A DNA stretch of 64,000 bases from JAHDFB01 sp965658745 (GCA_965658745.1 CBFHTK010000005.1:124001-188000), one strand, 5' to 3'; positions 44,500-53,805 are shown, numbered from the stretch's first letter. Translations and numbers: made by a program. The notes: generated from the sequence alone by a model not told the origin.

Positions 44500-45720
44500 T
44501 TAAACTATTTCTCTATAAAAAGCTCCAATTTTTCCCGCGCGTTTGGCTGGAAGAATACTTGCTAAGAGACCGATAGTGATAACTGTAATTAGTACAAGCA
44601 CAAAATCGAAAGGCTTCATTAAAACTGGATATGTGTCTATGATCGAACCAGGAGGAATCGGAACTAGACCATATTGAACTTGTAGAAAGTAAATAAATAG
44701 AGCTAACAGAGATCCAGCGATAAAACCAATCGCACATATCAATAGGCCTTCCAAAATAAAAATACGCTCGATACCATTGGTTGTCATTCCCAAGGATCGA
44801 AGTATTGAGAGGTCCTTTTGCTTTTCTAAAACAATCATCCAAAGCGCTCCCACCATATTGAAGGCGATCAGCAGAAGTGTAAAACATGCTATAGCATAAC
44901 TTAGCCACTTCTCGATTTTCATAACTCGAAGAAATGAAGCATCTTGCTCATATTGATCTTTCACAGTATAACCTTCACCAAGAATATTCTTGATTTTCGA
45001 CTTGGCTGTATTGATGTTGGCATCTTCCTTCACTGCAATCTCCAAATGACCGATCTGACCTCTCTTTCCTATCAGTGACTGCAGAAACCCAAGGGTCGAA
45101 AATGCATACTTATTGTCCTCTTCACTTTGGACAGAAAAAGTCCCTGATGGATAAATAAACTGAGATTTATAGGGCTTTGAGCCCAAAAAGCTGGACTTCC
45201 TAGCTGGCGCAAAAACCCGAACAGGAGTAAGTGCCTTTCTTAGACTGAGATTAAGCTTATTGGCCATTCCCGCACCAAACACTCCAAAATCAGCTGCTTC
45301 ACTTCGTAACGTAAAGCTACCTTTTCGAATGATCGAGTCAATTGTATTTACAATAGCAAACTGATCATCAACACCCTTAAGATATCCGATCTCCTGGATT
45401 CCATCGTACTCAAAAAGCACTAATTCTTCCAAGGTCTGAGAAATCGCTTCTACTTCTTCCAAGCTCATCAAAGCACCAAGGTCGACAGAATCCACATAAA
45501 AGCTCTTTCCTTCAACTGGACTGACTTTCAAAGGAGGGTTGAACGAATTAAAAAATCCCGAAATAAGGTTTTCTAGACCGTTAAAAACTGTGAGAATTAG
45601 AATTAATGCAGCAGTACCTATTGTAATTCCTAGAACGGAAATACCTGTGATCACATTGATAACATTTGTGCTCTTTTTAGCAAACAAATAACGCCTAGCA
45701 ATGTGAAAAGGTAGATTCAT
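44500..45720 (-). CDS. Lipoprotein-releasing ABC permease (LolC/E, FtsX-like)
   Basis: 406 residues. One N-terminal span with the signature RRYLFAKKSTNVINVITGISVLGI is followed by a large periplasmic domain (about 45-265) and three C-terminal spans with the FtsX-like region (MKIEKWLSYAIACFTLLLIAFNMVGALWMIVLEKQKDLSILRSLGMT, seen in parts). It is the MacB/LolE type of permease and should help release lipoproteins from the inner membrane. The ATPase LolD is not in the window. It is preceded by a TPR gene on the same strand. Confidence 0.9.
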   Translation of the reverse strand: MNLPFHIARRYLFAKKSTNVINVITGISVLGITIGTAALILILTVFNGLENLISGFFNSFNPPLKVSPVEGKSFYVDSVDLGALMSLEEVEAISQTLEELVLFEYDGIQEIGYLKGVDDQFAIVNTIDSIIRKGSFTLRSEAADFGVFGAGMANKLNLSLRKALTPVRVFAPARKSSFLGSKPYKSQFIYPSGTFSVQSEEDNKYAFSTLGFLQSLIGKRGQIGHLEIAVKEDANINTAKSKIKNILGEGYTVKDQYEQDASFLRVMKIEKWLSYAIACFTLLLIAFNMVGALWMIVLEKQKDLSILRSLGMTTNGIERIFILEGLLICAIGFIAGSLLALFIYFLQVQYGLVPIPPGSIIDTYPVLMKPFDFVLVLITVITIGLLASILPAKRAGKIGAFYREIV

Positions 45721-45752
45721 GCAAGTAAATAAGTCGAAGTATAATGTAGATG

Positions 45753-47546
45753 CTAATTTATATCATCACCGCGTAATCTGCGATATCTTTTACGAGCATC
45801 AATGGCAAAGGTACTATTACTATACTCTAGAAACAGTTTCTCGTAAAGTGTTTTTGCACGATCCAAGTCTTCCAACTGATTCTCATGCAAAGCTGCCAAT
45901 GCAAATAAGGCATTGTCAGCGCGTATTTCCTCAGGATAATCCGTTACGATCTTATCATAGAGAGTCACCGCTTCATCATATTTCTTCAATCTTACCAATG
46001 CATTCGCTTTTGTATATAAGATGTCATCAGTCAAGCCGTGCTCTGGAAACAGCAAAGAAATAGAATCTAAAGCAGCAAATGACTCATCAAATCGATTTTG
46101 AAAACTTAATAACTCTGCGCGCGCATAGAGCTCCATGGGCAAGGCGATGGAGTCAAGACCCAAGTTATCTGTAATAAAAACAGATAAATCTATAGCGTCA
46201 TTGGAAATCAACTTGGAGGTACTAGCTTTCAAAATATCGAACTGAGCTTGTGCCCATTCAAAATCTCCATTGAAATAAGACAGTCTCGCATTCTTAAATC
46301 TAGCAAGCTCTCCCAAGTATGCTTCTTTTAAATCTTTATCTACTTGAGAATACAAAAGAGTTGATTCCCAGATTTCTCCTTGCATCAAATAGTAATCTCC
46401 TAAATCCAACTTAGCGTTATTTAGTATGTATCGATTTACTCCGATGATCTGTATCAGCTCATTAAGAACGGCTATCGCTTTGTCAAGATCATTCAAATAA
46501 AGAGCCTCCAATTCTGCAAGATTTGCCATTATCAAGGCAGTATTTGCATTTCGACCTTTCTCAGCCAGAAAAGACACATACTCCTCTTCTAAAGAACGTA
46601 AATCTGCTTCCGTATAGTTGTAGTTTCTAGTAATCTTTCGGCGTTTAGTTGTCATAATCGACTCCTTGGCCTGCATTGCTATGGGTGTATTGGATTTTTG
46701 ATCCAGAATATATTGGAATCCAGAAATCGCAACGTCATAATCACCGTCGTTACCAGCTACAGTGGCTAAATTAAAAACCCTTCTTCCGTCTTCTCCAAGT
46801 CTAAGATCTAGAGCTCTTGCTTGTCTTAATGCACTGCTATATGCCTTCTTTTGGGTGAAAACCCATAATAGTAACTCCTGAAATTCAATACCTTCCGGAT
46901 TACCTTGAATCTTGACTATGAGTTGATCTTGCAAAGTATCTAGGACAACAGGTGTAACCTCGCGAATAAGTCTATTCTTCACGCTATTCATCATCTGTGG
47001 TTTAGACTCCACTGATAATAAGTAAGCATTTACCATTTTCGCCATATCACCTTTTCTTCTGTAAAGGTCTCCAAGATTATAAGCAAATATATTTTCATCC
47101 TTAAGTAACTGTGCACCTTTCTCATAGGTCTTGATTGCTAAATCATATTTAGCGCTTCTCATGAAAGCACCAGCTATGCGAGTAATATTATTGTGTCGCG
47201 CATCCATGGATTCGATGGCCTTTTCGTATTGCTCTTCCGCTTCTTCAGAGCGTGATTGCATCTCGAAAAGATCTCCATATGTTACATAGAGATCAGATGA
47301 TTTCCGTCTTTTAATTTCTTTTTGGATCGCTTTCTCAGCATTGGTGTAGTCCTCTATTCCAATGAGACACTTTATGTAATATGAGAAATATGTTGTGTTC
47401 TTTGATTTCTTATATAGCTGATCGTAAATCTCGGCAGCCTTTTCATATTCTCCTGTTGAAAAGTATTGTCTAGCAAGCTGAGCATTTTGACTTGTACCTA
47501 AATGATAGAAACTTAAGAATAAGACTATACTAATTAAAATTCTCAT
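45753..47546 (-). CDS. Exported TPR-repeat protein
   Basis: 597 residues from ATG 47546 (MRILISIVLF..., signal peptide ending near GTSQ). An in-frame ATG at 47564 is less likely: the best -7 box (47569-47576) would put transcription start at about that base. The mature part is made of TPR-type helical repeats (for example ARQYFSTGEYEKAAEIYDQLY and YDEAVTLYDKIVTDYPEE). Near the C-terminus the repeats resemble YfgC/BamD-like outer-membrane scaffolds. The next gene on the strand is the LolC/E permease (32 bp), so a role in envelope assembly is possible. Confidence 0.82.
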   Translation of the reverse strand: MRILISIVLFLSFYHLGTSQNAQLARQYFSTGEYEKAAEIYDQLYKKSKNTTYFSYYIKCLIGIEDYTNAEKAIQKEIKRRKSSDLYVTYGDLFEMQSRSEEAEEQYEKAIESMDARHNNITRIAGAFMRSAKYDLAIKTYEKGAQLLKDENIFAYNLGDLYRRKGDMAKMVNAYLLSVESKPQMMNSVKNRLIREVTPVVLDTLQDQLIVKIQGNPEGIEFQELLLWVFTQKKAYSSALRQARALDLRLGEDGRRVFNLATVAGNDGDYDVAISGFQYILDQKSNTPIAMQAKESIMTTKRRKITRNYNYTEADLRSLEEEYVSFLAEKGRNANTALIMANLAELEALYLNDLDKAIAVLNELIQIIGVNRYILNNAKLDLGDYYLMQGEIWESTLLYSQVDKDLKEAYLGELARFKNARLSYFNGDFEWAQAQFDILKASTSKLISNDAIDLSVFITDNLGLDSIALPMELYARAELLSFQNRFDESFAALDSISLLFPEHGLTDDILYTKANALVRLKKYDEAVTLYDKIVTDYPEEIRADNALFALAALHENQLEDLDRAKTLYEKLFLEYSNSTFAIDARKRYRRLRGDDIN

Positions 47547-47568
47547 TGACTTTGATATATTCATGATT

Positions 47569-47576
47569 CAAAAGTA
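47569..47576 (-). promoter_or_regulatory. Candidate -7 box of the TPR-lolCE operon
   Basis: CAAAAGTA on plus is TACTTTTG on minus, identical to the boxes before purH and gltX. It decides for the ATG at 47546 as the start of the TPR gene. Confidence 0.45.
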
Positions 47577-47849
47577 TGGATAATACATCTCGAAATTACT
47601 AAATGGTCTAGAAAAGTACCCTAATAACGCCTAGGCAGAAGTCTTTTGGGGTTTTAGCTATCGATAAATAGCAACTTAGCTTTTCCAACTCTACAGGTTG
47701 AACGATAAACAGACTACTTTAGGTTCATCAGAATTGAAAAAAAACACATTCATCCAAGAGTACCTAGCAATAGATAAATGAGTACTCAACACAAATGAGC
47801 AATGAGAACAAAACTTTACTCTTTTTAAGGTAAAAGCCAATTTACAACG

Positions 47850-47857
47850 TACTTTTG
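47850..47857 (+). promoter_or_regulatory. Candidate -7 box of gltX
   Basis: TACTTTTG, followed by C, lies 19 bp upstream of the chosen ATG (47876). The leader would be only about 12 nt. It also makes the upstream in-frame TTG (47855) unlikely as a start because that TTG is inside the box. Confidence 0.5.
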
Positions 47858-47875
47858 CAGTCACAAAACAAAATT

Positions 47876-49420
47876 ATGCGTCCAGTAAGATTAAGATTTG
47901 CTCCAAGCCCAACAGGCCCGTTACACATAGGAGGAGTGCGAACAGCACTTTACAATTATCTCTATGCTAGAAAAAATCAGGGAACATTTATTCTAAGAAT
48001 CGAGGATACAGATCAGGGTCGCTACGTAAAAGGAGCTGAATCTTACATCATTGAATCCCTCGAATGGTTGGGAATAGAATTCGATGAAAGTCCAGCAAAA
48101 GGTGGGGATTTTGGACCATACAGACAAAGTGAAAGAAAAGCTCTTTATAAAGAATATACAGATCAATTGATTGAAAGTGGTGCCGCATACTATGCATTTG
48201 ATTCCTCAGAAGAGCTCGAGGCTATGCGGAAGAAATTCAATGAGCAAGGTATGCATAGTCCCAAATACGATGCAAATACTCGAATGACAATGCGGAACAG
48301 TTTGACTATGACTCCTGAAGAAGTCAAAGACCAACTAGAAAAAGGTAATAATGTAGTTGTGCGTCTGAAACTTGATCCAGGACAACAGGTAGTATTTAGC
48401 GATGTTGTCCGTGGAGAAGTTACATTTAGTACTTCCGAGTTAGATGATAAAGTGCTACTGAAAGGTGACGGTATGCCTACCTATCACATGGCTAACGTTG
48501 TGGATGATTTCTTGATGGAAATTTCACATGTTGTCCGCGGTGAAGAGTGGTTGTCAAGTACCGCTCATCATGTTCTGCTGTATCGTGCTTTAGGGTGGGA
48601 AGACAAGATGCCTACTTTCGCACATTTACCATTAATTCTTAACCCTACTGGAAAAGGGAAATTAAGTAAACGAGCTGGAGCAAAATTTGGATTTCCAGTA
48701 TTTCCACTTAGTTGGCAGGCAGAAACTGAAGAGGACTCTTTTGAAGGTTTCAGAGAATATGGATTTGACTCAGACGCAACACTAAATTTCTTAGCATTTC
48801 TTGGATGGAATCCCGGTTCCGAGCAGGAAATTTTCTCGCTAAAAGAGCTAATTGGGGTATTTTCACTAGACGGAATTGTAAAATCGGGCGCACGGTTTGA
48901 TATAGACAAAGCGAAATGGTTTAATCAACAGTATATTTTACAATCTGCAGCAGAAGAATTGTTGCCACGTGTTAAGTCTTTACTTAAAGACAAAGGGGTT
49001 GAAAAGAACGATTCATTCTTATTGAGATTTATCGATCTTATGAAAGAGCGAGTTACATTGATTCCTGATTTCTACACAGCAGCAGGCTATTTTTTTAGTG
49101 CTGAGTTTGATTACGACGAAAAGACAATTCGAAAGAAATGGAAAGGTGATAACATTGCTGATATTAAGCAGTTGTTCTCATTAATTGAAACAATAGAAAC
49201 GTGGAATAGCGAAACCTTACAGGACACGATCAAAGGATTTATTCAAGAAAATGGTCTAAGCTTCGGAAATATTTTACCTCTCGTAAGAATAGCGACATCA
49301 GGAACAATGAAAGGTCCCGATGTATTTGAAATGATGGCGCTTCTTGATAAAGCAGACATGGTGAATAGACTAAAAGAAGGTTTGGTGAAATTTGACGCGG
49401 TAAAAGAACAAGCTAGCTAA
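47876..49420 (+). CDS. gltX: Glutamyl-tRNA synthetase
   Basis: 514 residues from ATG 47876. Class I motifs: FAPSPTGPLHIGG with the HIGH element at 17-20 and KLSKR (262-266) for KMSKS. The zinc-site cysteines of some bacterial GluRS are absent. The chain follows the discriminating GluRS pattern, charging tRNA-Glu in the cytoplasm. The stop is 2 bp from the convergent 49423 gene. Confidence 0.96.
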   Translation: MRPVRLRFAPSPTGPLHIGGVRTALYNYLYARKNQGTFILRIEDTDQGRYVKGAESYIIESLEWLGIEFDESPAKGGDFGPYRQSERKALYKEYTDQLIESGAAYYAFDSSEELEAMRKKFNEQGMHSPKYDANTRMTMRNSLTMTPEEVKDQLEKGNNVVVRLKLDPGQQVVFSDVVRGEVTFSTSELDDKVLLKGDGMPTYHMANVVDDFLMEISHVVRGEEWLSSTAHHVLLYRALGWEDKMPTFAHLPLILNPTGKGKLSKRAGAKFGFPVFPLSWQAETEEDSFEGFREYGFDSDATLNFLAFLGWNPGSEQEIFSLKELIGVFSLDGIVKSGARFDIDKAKWFNQQYILQSAAEELLPRVKSLLKDKGVEKNDSFLLRFIDLMKERVTLIPDFYTAAGYFFSAEFDYDEKTIRKKWKGDNIADIKQLFSLIETIETWNSETLQDTIKGFIQENGLSFGNILPLVRIATSGTMKGPDVFEMMALLDKADMVNRLKEGLVKFDAVKEQAS

Positions 49421-49422
49421 TC

Positions 49423-49995
49423 TTACACCCCAAAAGCCATTAATTCAATAATCAATAGACTAGCAGCGATTCGAAATGCAAACGACAAGTTGCTACCCGT
49501 AGCTTCGTCAATATACCAATCTCTAACGTCAACTTCTTGAACTTGGTACATCGTCCAATCGATATCTTTTTCATATCTATCTATCCACTCAGTTCCAAAT
49601 TGATCTGAAGCTGAGAAGCTAAAACTCTTTTCTCCATCGGAAATCTTCCACAAGAAAATGTCACCTCTATAGATGGTCGAAATGCTTATTTGCTCATCAC
49701 CGAAAAAGAAATCCCAATAGTTAATATCACCGTCTCTCTTCAATTGCATGAATCCTCTGACCTCCCCCTCATTCAAGTCTACGAATTCTAAATTCCACCT
49801 TCGATATGGGTTTTGACCAAATTGCCTAACTGCAAAGACATACTCATCTTCATTTATAGCAAGTTTCCATTCATCAAACTGATCATCCCATTCGCAATAT
49901 GCCGCCTCGAGAATCTGCGCTTGAATACTAGACTGACCAAAAGCACTAGCCAGAATAAATATGACACAGAGTTGTCGAATGAGCTTCGTTAGCAT
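49423..49995 (-). CDS. Exported protein of unknown function
   Basis: 190 residues from ATG 49995, which starts a clear signal peptide (MLTKLIRQLCVIFILAS, cleavage near IQAQ). The upstream in-frame ATG at 50052 adds a charged lead that would spoil the signal. The mature part is beta-rich with many Trp/Tyr/Asp, and ends with a hydrophobic stretch (SFAFRIAASLLIIELMAFGV), which could be a C-terminal strand or anchor. I do not recognise a family. Its 3' end meets gltX directly. Confidence 0.65.
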   Translation of the reverse strand: MLTKLIRQLCVIFILASAFGQSSIQAQILEAAYCEWDDQFDEWKLAINEDEYVFAVRQFGQNPYRRWNLEFVDLNEGEVRGFMQLKRDGDINYWDFFFGDEQISISTIYRGDIFLWKISDGEKSFSFSASDQFGTEWIDRYEKDIDWTMYQVQEVDVRDWYIDEATGSNLSFAFRIAASLLIIELMAFGV

Positions 49996-50365
49996 GAAAT
50001 AGTACTTTGATTTATTTATATCTTTTGGAATATAACAAGAGTAAAGCTTCAAAAAAATCTACTTATCGTTACAATTCTCCCGGCTAAATATAGAATAACG
50101 CAAAAAAGTTATGAGAATTCCCTTTATGTGAATAATCGATCTAAAACCAAAATTGATTCAATAAATACTGCATATATAAAACATCAGATATTTTAAAAAG
50201 TGTTGAAGCTAGACATTGAAGTAATTATTGTCTCCAATTTAAGAAATTTTAGTAGAAGATGTGGATTGAAAAAAATGGCGCGTCATACAAATGATAATAC
50301 TAGCAATCAGATAATTCGGATTCGGACTATAGCTTAAAAATTAACATAATCGTTTATACGGTTTT

Positions 50366-50498
50366 GTTTGGTCGGCACAGTACCCTTTAGTACTGCCAAC
50401 ATGCTATATATCATCGCGACTCGCTGAGATAGGGAAGATGTCAGCTAACAGAGATACTATAGCAATGCGTGGCTGATTTAATTCAGTCACGCTTTTTT
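50366..50498 (+). ncRNA. Putative structured RNA with intrinsic terminator
   Basis: Three hairpins lie in tandem with no ORF. H1: GGC plus AGTAC pair with GTACT plus GCC (50374-50397) with an AC bulge. H2: TGCTATATATC (50402-50412) pairs with GATA-C-TATAGCA (50453-50464), and inside it GCTGA (50423-50427) pairs with TCAGC (50441-50445). H3 is a 10-bp terminator. No gene on the plus strand precedes it for 0.9 kb, so the terminator should end a short transcript of its own. The alternative is a leader that attenuates the flavin reductase gene downstream. The 5' end is not defined. It does not match the conserved cores of SRP RNA, RNase P, tmRNA or TPP riboswitch that I know; a 6S-like RNA cannot be excluded. 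Confidence 0.5.
50467..50498 (+). terminator. Rho-independent terminator of the putative RNA
   Basis: GCGTGGCTGA pairs with TCAGTCACGC (one G-U) around the loop TTTAAT, followed by six T (50493-50498). This is one of the strongest terminators in the window. Confidence 0.9.
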
Positions 50499-50535
50499 AT
50501 TTCATAAATTATCTTAAATAAGCAACAGCTATTCA

Positions 50536-50543
50536 TACTTTTG
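50536..50543 (+). promoter_or_regulatory. Candidate -7 box of the flavin reductase gene
   Basis: TACTTTTG, the same octamer as before purH and gltX, lies 90 bp before the ATG at 50634 and downstream of the RNA terminator. A second box, TAAATTTG (50598-50605), is 28 bp before the ATG and may be the main one. Neither has a clear -33 element. Confidence 0.4.
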
Positions 50544-50633
50544 GCAAGAAGTCAAAACATAAACTCACGGACAAGCATTATATAGTTCAATAGAGTATAA
50601 ATTTGCAACTGACTTAGTTAACATCTACTGGAA

Positions 50634-51350
50634 ATGGCTTGGAAATGGTATGACGGTATTCTCACAAGGACAGAACCTATTAATGATTCTGTTAGAAGAT
50701 TTTGGGTCGACCCAAAAGAAGAAATCGACTTTGAACCAGGTCAATTTGTTACCATGGATCTTCCTATAGCTGAAAAGCGATTGAAGAGATGGAGATCCTA
50801 CAGCATTGCTAGTGTCCCCCAAGAAAAGGAATTAGAATTCTGCATTGTCAATCTAGAAGGTGGTCTAGGTACATCCTTTCTTTTCAAGGAGATTAGTCTT
50901 GGAGACACAATAAGATTCAAAGGTCCATCTGGAACCTTCGTAGCTCCAAAAGAGCCAGATTTTGATATCGTTATGATTTGTACCGGCACAGGTGTTGCTC
51001 CCTTTCGACCAATGATTTACGATTTACTTGAGAAGCAGAATACGAGTCAGAAGATTCACCTAATCTTTGGAACAAGAACTGAAGATGGCATATTATACAG
51101 AAGCGAATTCGAAAAGCTTGCAAAAACATATTCAAACTTTAGTTACGATGTTTGTCTATCACGGGACCAAGAATGGCAGGGCACAAAAGGATATGTTCAT
51201 CAAGTCTACCTTGACCAATACAAAGATGCTCGATCTGACGTAAAATTCTTTTTATGTGGATGGTCAAATATGATTGATGAGGCAGTATCTAATCTGCTCA
51301 CAAAACTGAAGTACGATCGAAGTCAGATTGTCTATGAATTATATGGATAA
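50634..51350 (+). CDS. Ferredoxin/flavodoxin-NADP reductase-like flavoprotein
   Basis: 238 residues. The FAD domain has RSYSIAS (54-60) and the nucleotide domain has TGTGVAPFRP (117-126), with a closing CGWSNMID. There is no [2Fe-2S] domain. The enzyme should pass electrons between NAD(P)H and a ferredoxin, flavodoxin or oxygenase partner in the cytoplasm. The partner is not adjacent. The stop is 10 bp from the convergent hflX. Confidence 0.9.
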   Translation: MAWKWYDGILTRTEPINDSVRRFWVDPKEEIDFEPGQFVTMDLPIAEKRLKRWRSYSIASVPQEKELEFCIVNLEGGLGTSFLFKEISLGDTIRFKGPSGTFVAPKEPDFDIVMICTGTGVAPFRPMIYDLLEKQNTSQKIHLIFGTRTEDGILYRSEFEKLAKTYSNFSYDVCLSRDQEWQGTKGYVHQVYLDQYKDARSDVKFFLCGWSNMIDEAVSNLLTKLKYDRSQIVYELYG

Positions 51351-51360
51351 ATTTCTATGA

Positions 51361-52572
51361 CTACCAGAATTTTCGTTGATGTGGGTAGCGTATATCATAT
51401 TCTTTTTCGACAATCTGTTGTAGAACCTTACGAAAGTCAGCTACATTTTCTTTGGTAACAGCTGAAATAATTACATTATCCGTATTATAGGTATTTCGAT
51501 AGTTCTCTTGCAGTTCAGTCAATATTTCAACCTTATTCTCTTCGTCCAAATACTCGTCAAAGTACTTCTTTCTGTACAAATCGATCTTGTTAAAAACCAT
51601 CAATGTTGGTTTATCCTCAACACCCAAATCTTTTAAAGTCTGAATTACAGTAGCAATATGGTCCTCATGCTGAGGATGAGAAATATCCACTACGTGCACA
51701 AGCACGTCACTTTCTCTAGCTTCATCTAGAGTAGACTTAAAACTCTCCACTAAATGGTGTGGTAACTTGCGTATAAATCCAACTGTATCACTCAGGAGAA
51801 ATGGCATTGCGCCAAATACGACCTTTCTGACTGTGGTGTCCAACGTTGCAAAAAGCTTATTCTCAGCAAATACATCTGATTTACTTAGCATATTCATTAT
51901 TGTAGACTTACCTACATTGGTATAACCAACTAAAGCAACTCTTACAAGATCTCCTCGGTTTTTTCGCTGTGTTTTACTTTGTAAATCAATCTTAGAGAGC
52001 TTGGATTTAAGTTGACTTATCTTATCTCTTACAATCCTTCTATCCGTTTCGATTTCCATTTCACCGGGTCCACGCATTCCGATACCACCCCGTTGTCTCT
52101 CAAGGTGTGTCCAAAGACCCCTCAGTCTTGGAAGGAGATACTGCATTTGAGCTAATTCTACCTGAGCTTTTGCCTGCGCAGTCTGCGCTCGAGATGCAAA
52201 AATATCCAAGATGAGTGAACTACGATCGATAATTTTCACTTTAAGCTCTTCTTCAAGAAGATTCGTTTGCTTACCCGTGAGATCGTCATCAAAGATGACC
52301 ATGTCAATCTCATATTGATCAACATATTCAGCAATCTCTTCAAGTTTACCTGTTCCGACAAATGTCCTAGAGTGTGGACTTCTCAATTTCTGAGTGAATC
52401 GCTTTTTTGTCTTAGCACCAGCAGTCGCAGCGAGAAATTCCATTTCATCAAGGTACTCTGTTATTAGTTCCTCAGACTGATGGGGTAAAATCACCCCAAC
52501 AAGAACAGCTGTTTCAGTTCGCTCTCTAAGTCCTTTCTTCTGTTGTCGTCCTACTTGCCAATTTTCACTCAT
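51361..52572 (-). CDS. hflX: GTPase HflX
   Basis: 403 residues. The N-terminal HflX domain includes QMQYLLPRLRGLWTHLERQ and GGIGMRGPGE (about 152-171). The G domain has GYTNVGKST (206-214), DTVGFIRKLP (G3) and NKIDLY (G4). HflX binds the 50S subunit and splits stalled ribosomes during stress. It is close to, but on the opposite strand from, the flavin reductase, and 51 bp below the EnvC-like gene on its own strand. Confidence 0.95.
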   Translation of the reverse strand: MSENWQVGRQQKKGLRERTETAVLVGVILPHQSEELITEYLDEMEFLAATAGAKTKKRFTQKLRSPHSRTFVGTGKLEEIAEYVDQYEIDMVIFDDDLTGKQTNLLEEELKVKIIDRSSLILDIFASRAQTAQAKAQVELAQMQYLLPRLRGLWTHLERQRGGIGMRGPGEMEIETDRRIVRDKISQLKSKLSKIDLQSKTQRKNRGDLVRVALVGYTNVGKSTIMNMLSKSDVFAENKLFATLDTTVRKVVFGAMPFLLSDTVGFIRKLPHHLVESFKSTLDEARESDVLVHVVDISHPQHEDHIATVIQTLKDLGVEDKPTLMVFNKIDLYRKKYFDEYLDEENKVEILTELQENYRNTYNTDNVIISAVTKENVADFRKVLQQIVEKEYDIRYPHQRKFW

Positions 52573-52623
52573 AAATATAATCTAGGTTTTCAATTGCTCA
52601 ATAAAAGTGATTACGAATTAAGA

Positions 52624-53805
52624 TCACTTTGTAATCCAACTCAGTGGATTAAGTTTTGTTTTTCCATCCCATAATTCAAAATGGAGGGTACTAAGTCCCA
52701 TTTCATCAACATCAATAGAGCCAAGTCTTTGTCCAACTCCAACCTCTTCTCCATTGTCGACGTAAGATCGATCAAGCTTTGCATATACAGTATAGAAACC
52801 ATCATGTTTCACGACGATACTTTTACCAAACCCTGGAACTTCTTGCACACCAACAACCTTTCCATCATGGACTGCCTGCGCAACCGAACCGATTCTCGCT
52901 TGAATATCGATTCCATTGTTTTGAATATAAATATTATCAAGTTCAGGATGTCTTTGTCTACCAAATTTTGAAATTATGACTCCATTGTCAACTGGCCATG
53001 ATAACAGTCCTTTTCTCTCACTAAAAGATAATTCTCCAATTTCTTCCGTGGATGATGTTACATTAGTCTTGCCAGTAAGAGCGGCAATAATTGTCTTTTC
53101 GATAGATGTGTTCAAACGCTCTCGTTCCAATTTTTGTTCCTTTAAGATGGCATTCAACTTATTTTCCTCCAAGTCGAGTTCCTTAAGTAGATCATCTTTT
53201 ATAACAAGATCCTTAGCTAATGTCTCTTTTTGTTGACTCTGTTGATTTAGAAGCTCAAGTTTTCTGTCTATTGACTTCTCCAAATTTTGAGAAGACAAAG
53301 CAACCTGCTTCGAAGAGGTTTGCAGTTTTTTATAAGCTTTCTGACAATACGCTTGAAACTGTTTGATATATACCCATCTTTCAAATGAATCATTGATTGA
53401 TTGAGTATTCAGTATAAATGCCCACTTGTTATATCCAAGACTTTGCTTATAAACAGTATTCAACAAGGCGTGATACTGTTTCTTAACTGCTTCAATATCG
53501 CTTGTAAGAACAGCATACTTATTTTGATTTTCTGTAAGTTGCGAAGTTGTTATAGCTAAATCCTCCTGAATATTGTCGATTAACTCTTCTCTACTTTTGA
53601 TTTTGGATTCCAGAGCACGGAGCTCTTGTCTTGTTTTAACTTTGCTATTGCTAAGTTTTTGTAACTCCTTGTCAGCAGATTCAATACGCTTAATGATTTC
53701 TAGTCGTTGCAGTTCAAGAGATTCGCGAACTTGACTTTGACTATTTGCAAAAAGAAATATGCATATACTAAAAAGACTGACGAGTATAATTTGACGGTAT
53801 TTCAA
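52624..53805 (-). CDS. EnvC-like protein with degenerate LytM domain
   Basis: 393 residues read from TTG (53805), the only start codon between the in-frame stop and the signal peptide (MKYRQIILVSLFSICIFLF, cleavage near NSQ). A coiled coil (about 25-240) precedes a LytM/M23 domain (about 264-393). The M23 zinc ligands are mostly lost: NNGIDI has N for the first His, the YAHL-type motif is YAKL, and the HxH pair is reduced to TLHFE. This fits EnvC/NlpD-like activators of amidases that do not cleave peptidoglycan themselves. The first 38 bp overlap the 3' end of the DUF4292 gene. Confidence 0.88.
   Translation of the reverse strand: MKYRQIILVSLFSICIFLFANSQSQVRESLELQRLEIIKRIESADKELQKLSNSKVKTRQELRALESKIKSREELIDNIQEDLAITTSQLTENQNKYAVLTSDIEAVKKQYHALLNTVYKQSLGYNKWAFILNTQSINDSFERWVYIKQFQAYCQKAYKKLQTSSKQVALSSQNLEKSIDRKLELLNQQSQQKETLAKDLVIKDDLLKELDLEENKLNAILKEQKLERERLNTSIEKTIIAALTGKTNVTSSTEEIGELSFSERKGLLSWPVDNGVIISKFGRQRHPELDNIYIQNNGIDIQARIGSVAQAVHDGKVVGVQEVPGFGKSIVVKHDGFYTVYAKLDRSYVDNGEEVGVGQRLGSIDVDEMGLSTLHFELWDGKTKLNPLSWITK

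Larger units (their letters stand above)
47565..47875. other. Divergent intergenic region between the TPR gene and gltX
   Basis: About 310 bp with two TACTTTTG boxes facing away from each other (47569-47576 minus, 47850-47857 plus). A short repeat AGCTAT...ATAGC occurs near 47658. No T-box-like structure upstream of gltX and no further ORF was seen. Confidence 0.5.
49996..50633. other. Long intergenic region with an RNA gene candidate
   Basis: 638 bp between the exported-protein gene (minus) and the flavin reductase (plus) with no convincing ORF. The left part (49996-50340) is AT-rich with nothing assigned. The right part holds three hairpins and a strong terminator (50366-50498, separate entry) and then two -7-like boxes of the next gene. 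Confidence 0.6.

Noticed and set aside
45719..46063. 114-codon plus-strand ORF
   Set aside because: Lies antisense to the TPR gene, with no family pattern.
50422..50440. CTGAGA followed by AGGGAAG, recalling a TPP riboswitch
   Set aside because: The other conserved TPP elements (CCTGAT, GG-TAAT-CC-GCG order) are absent and the paired regions differ.
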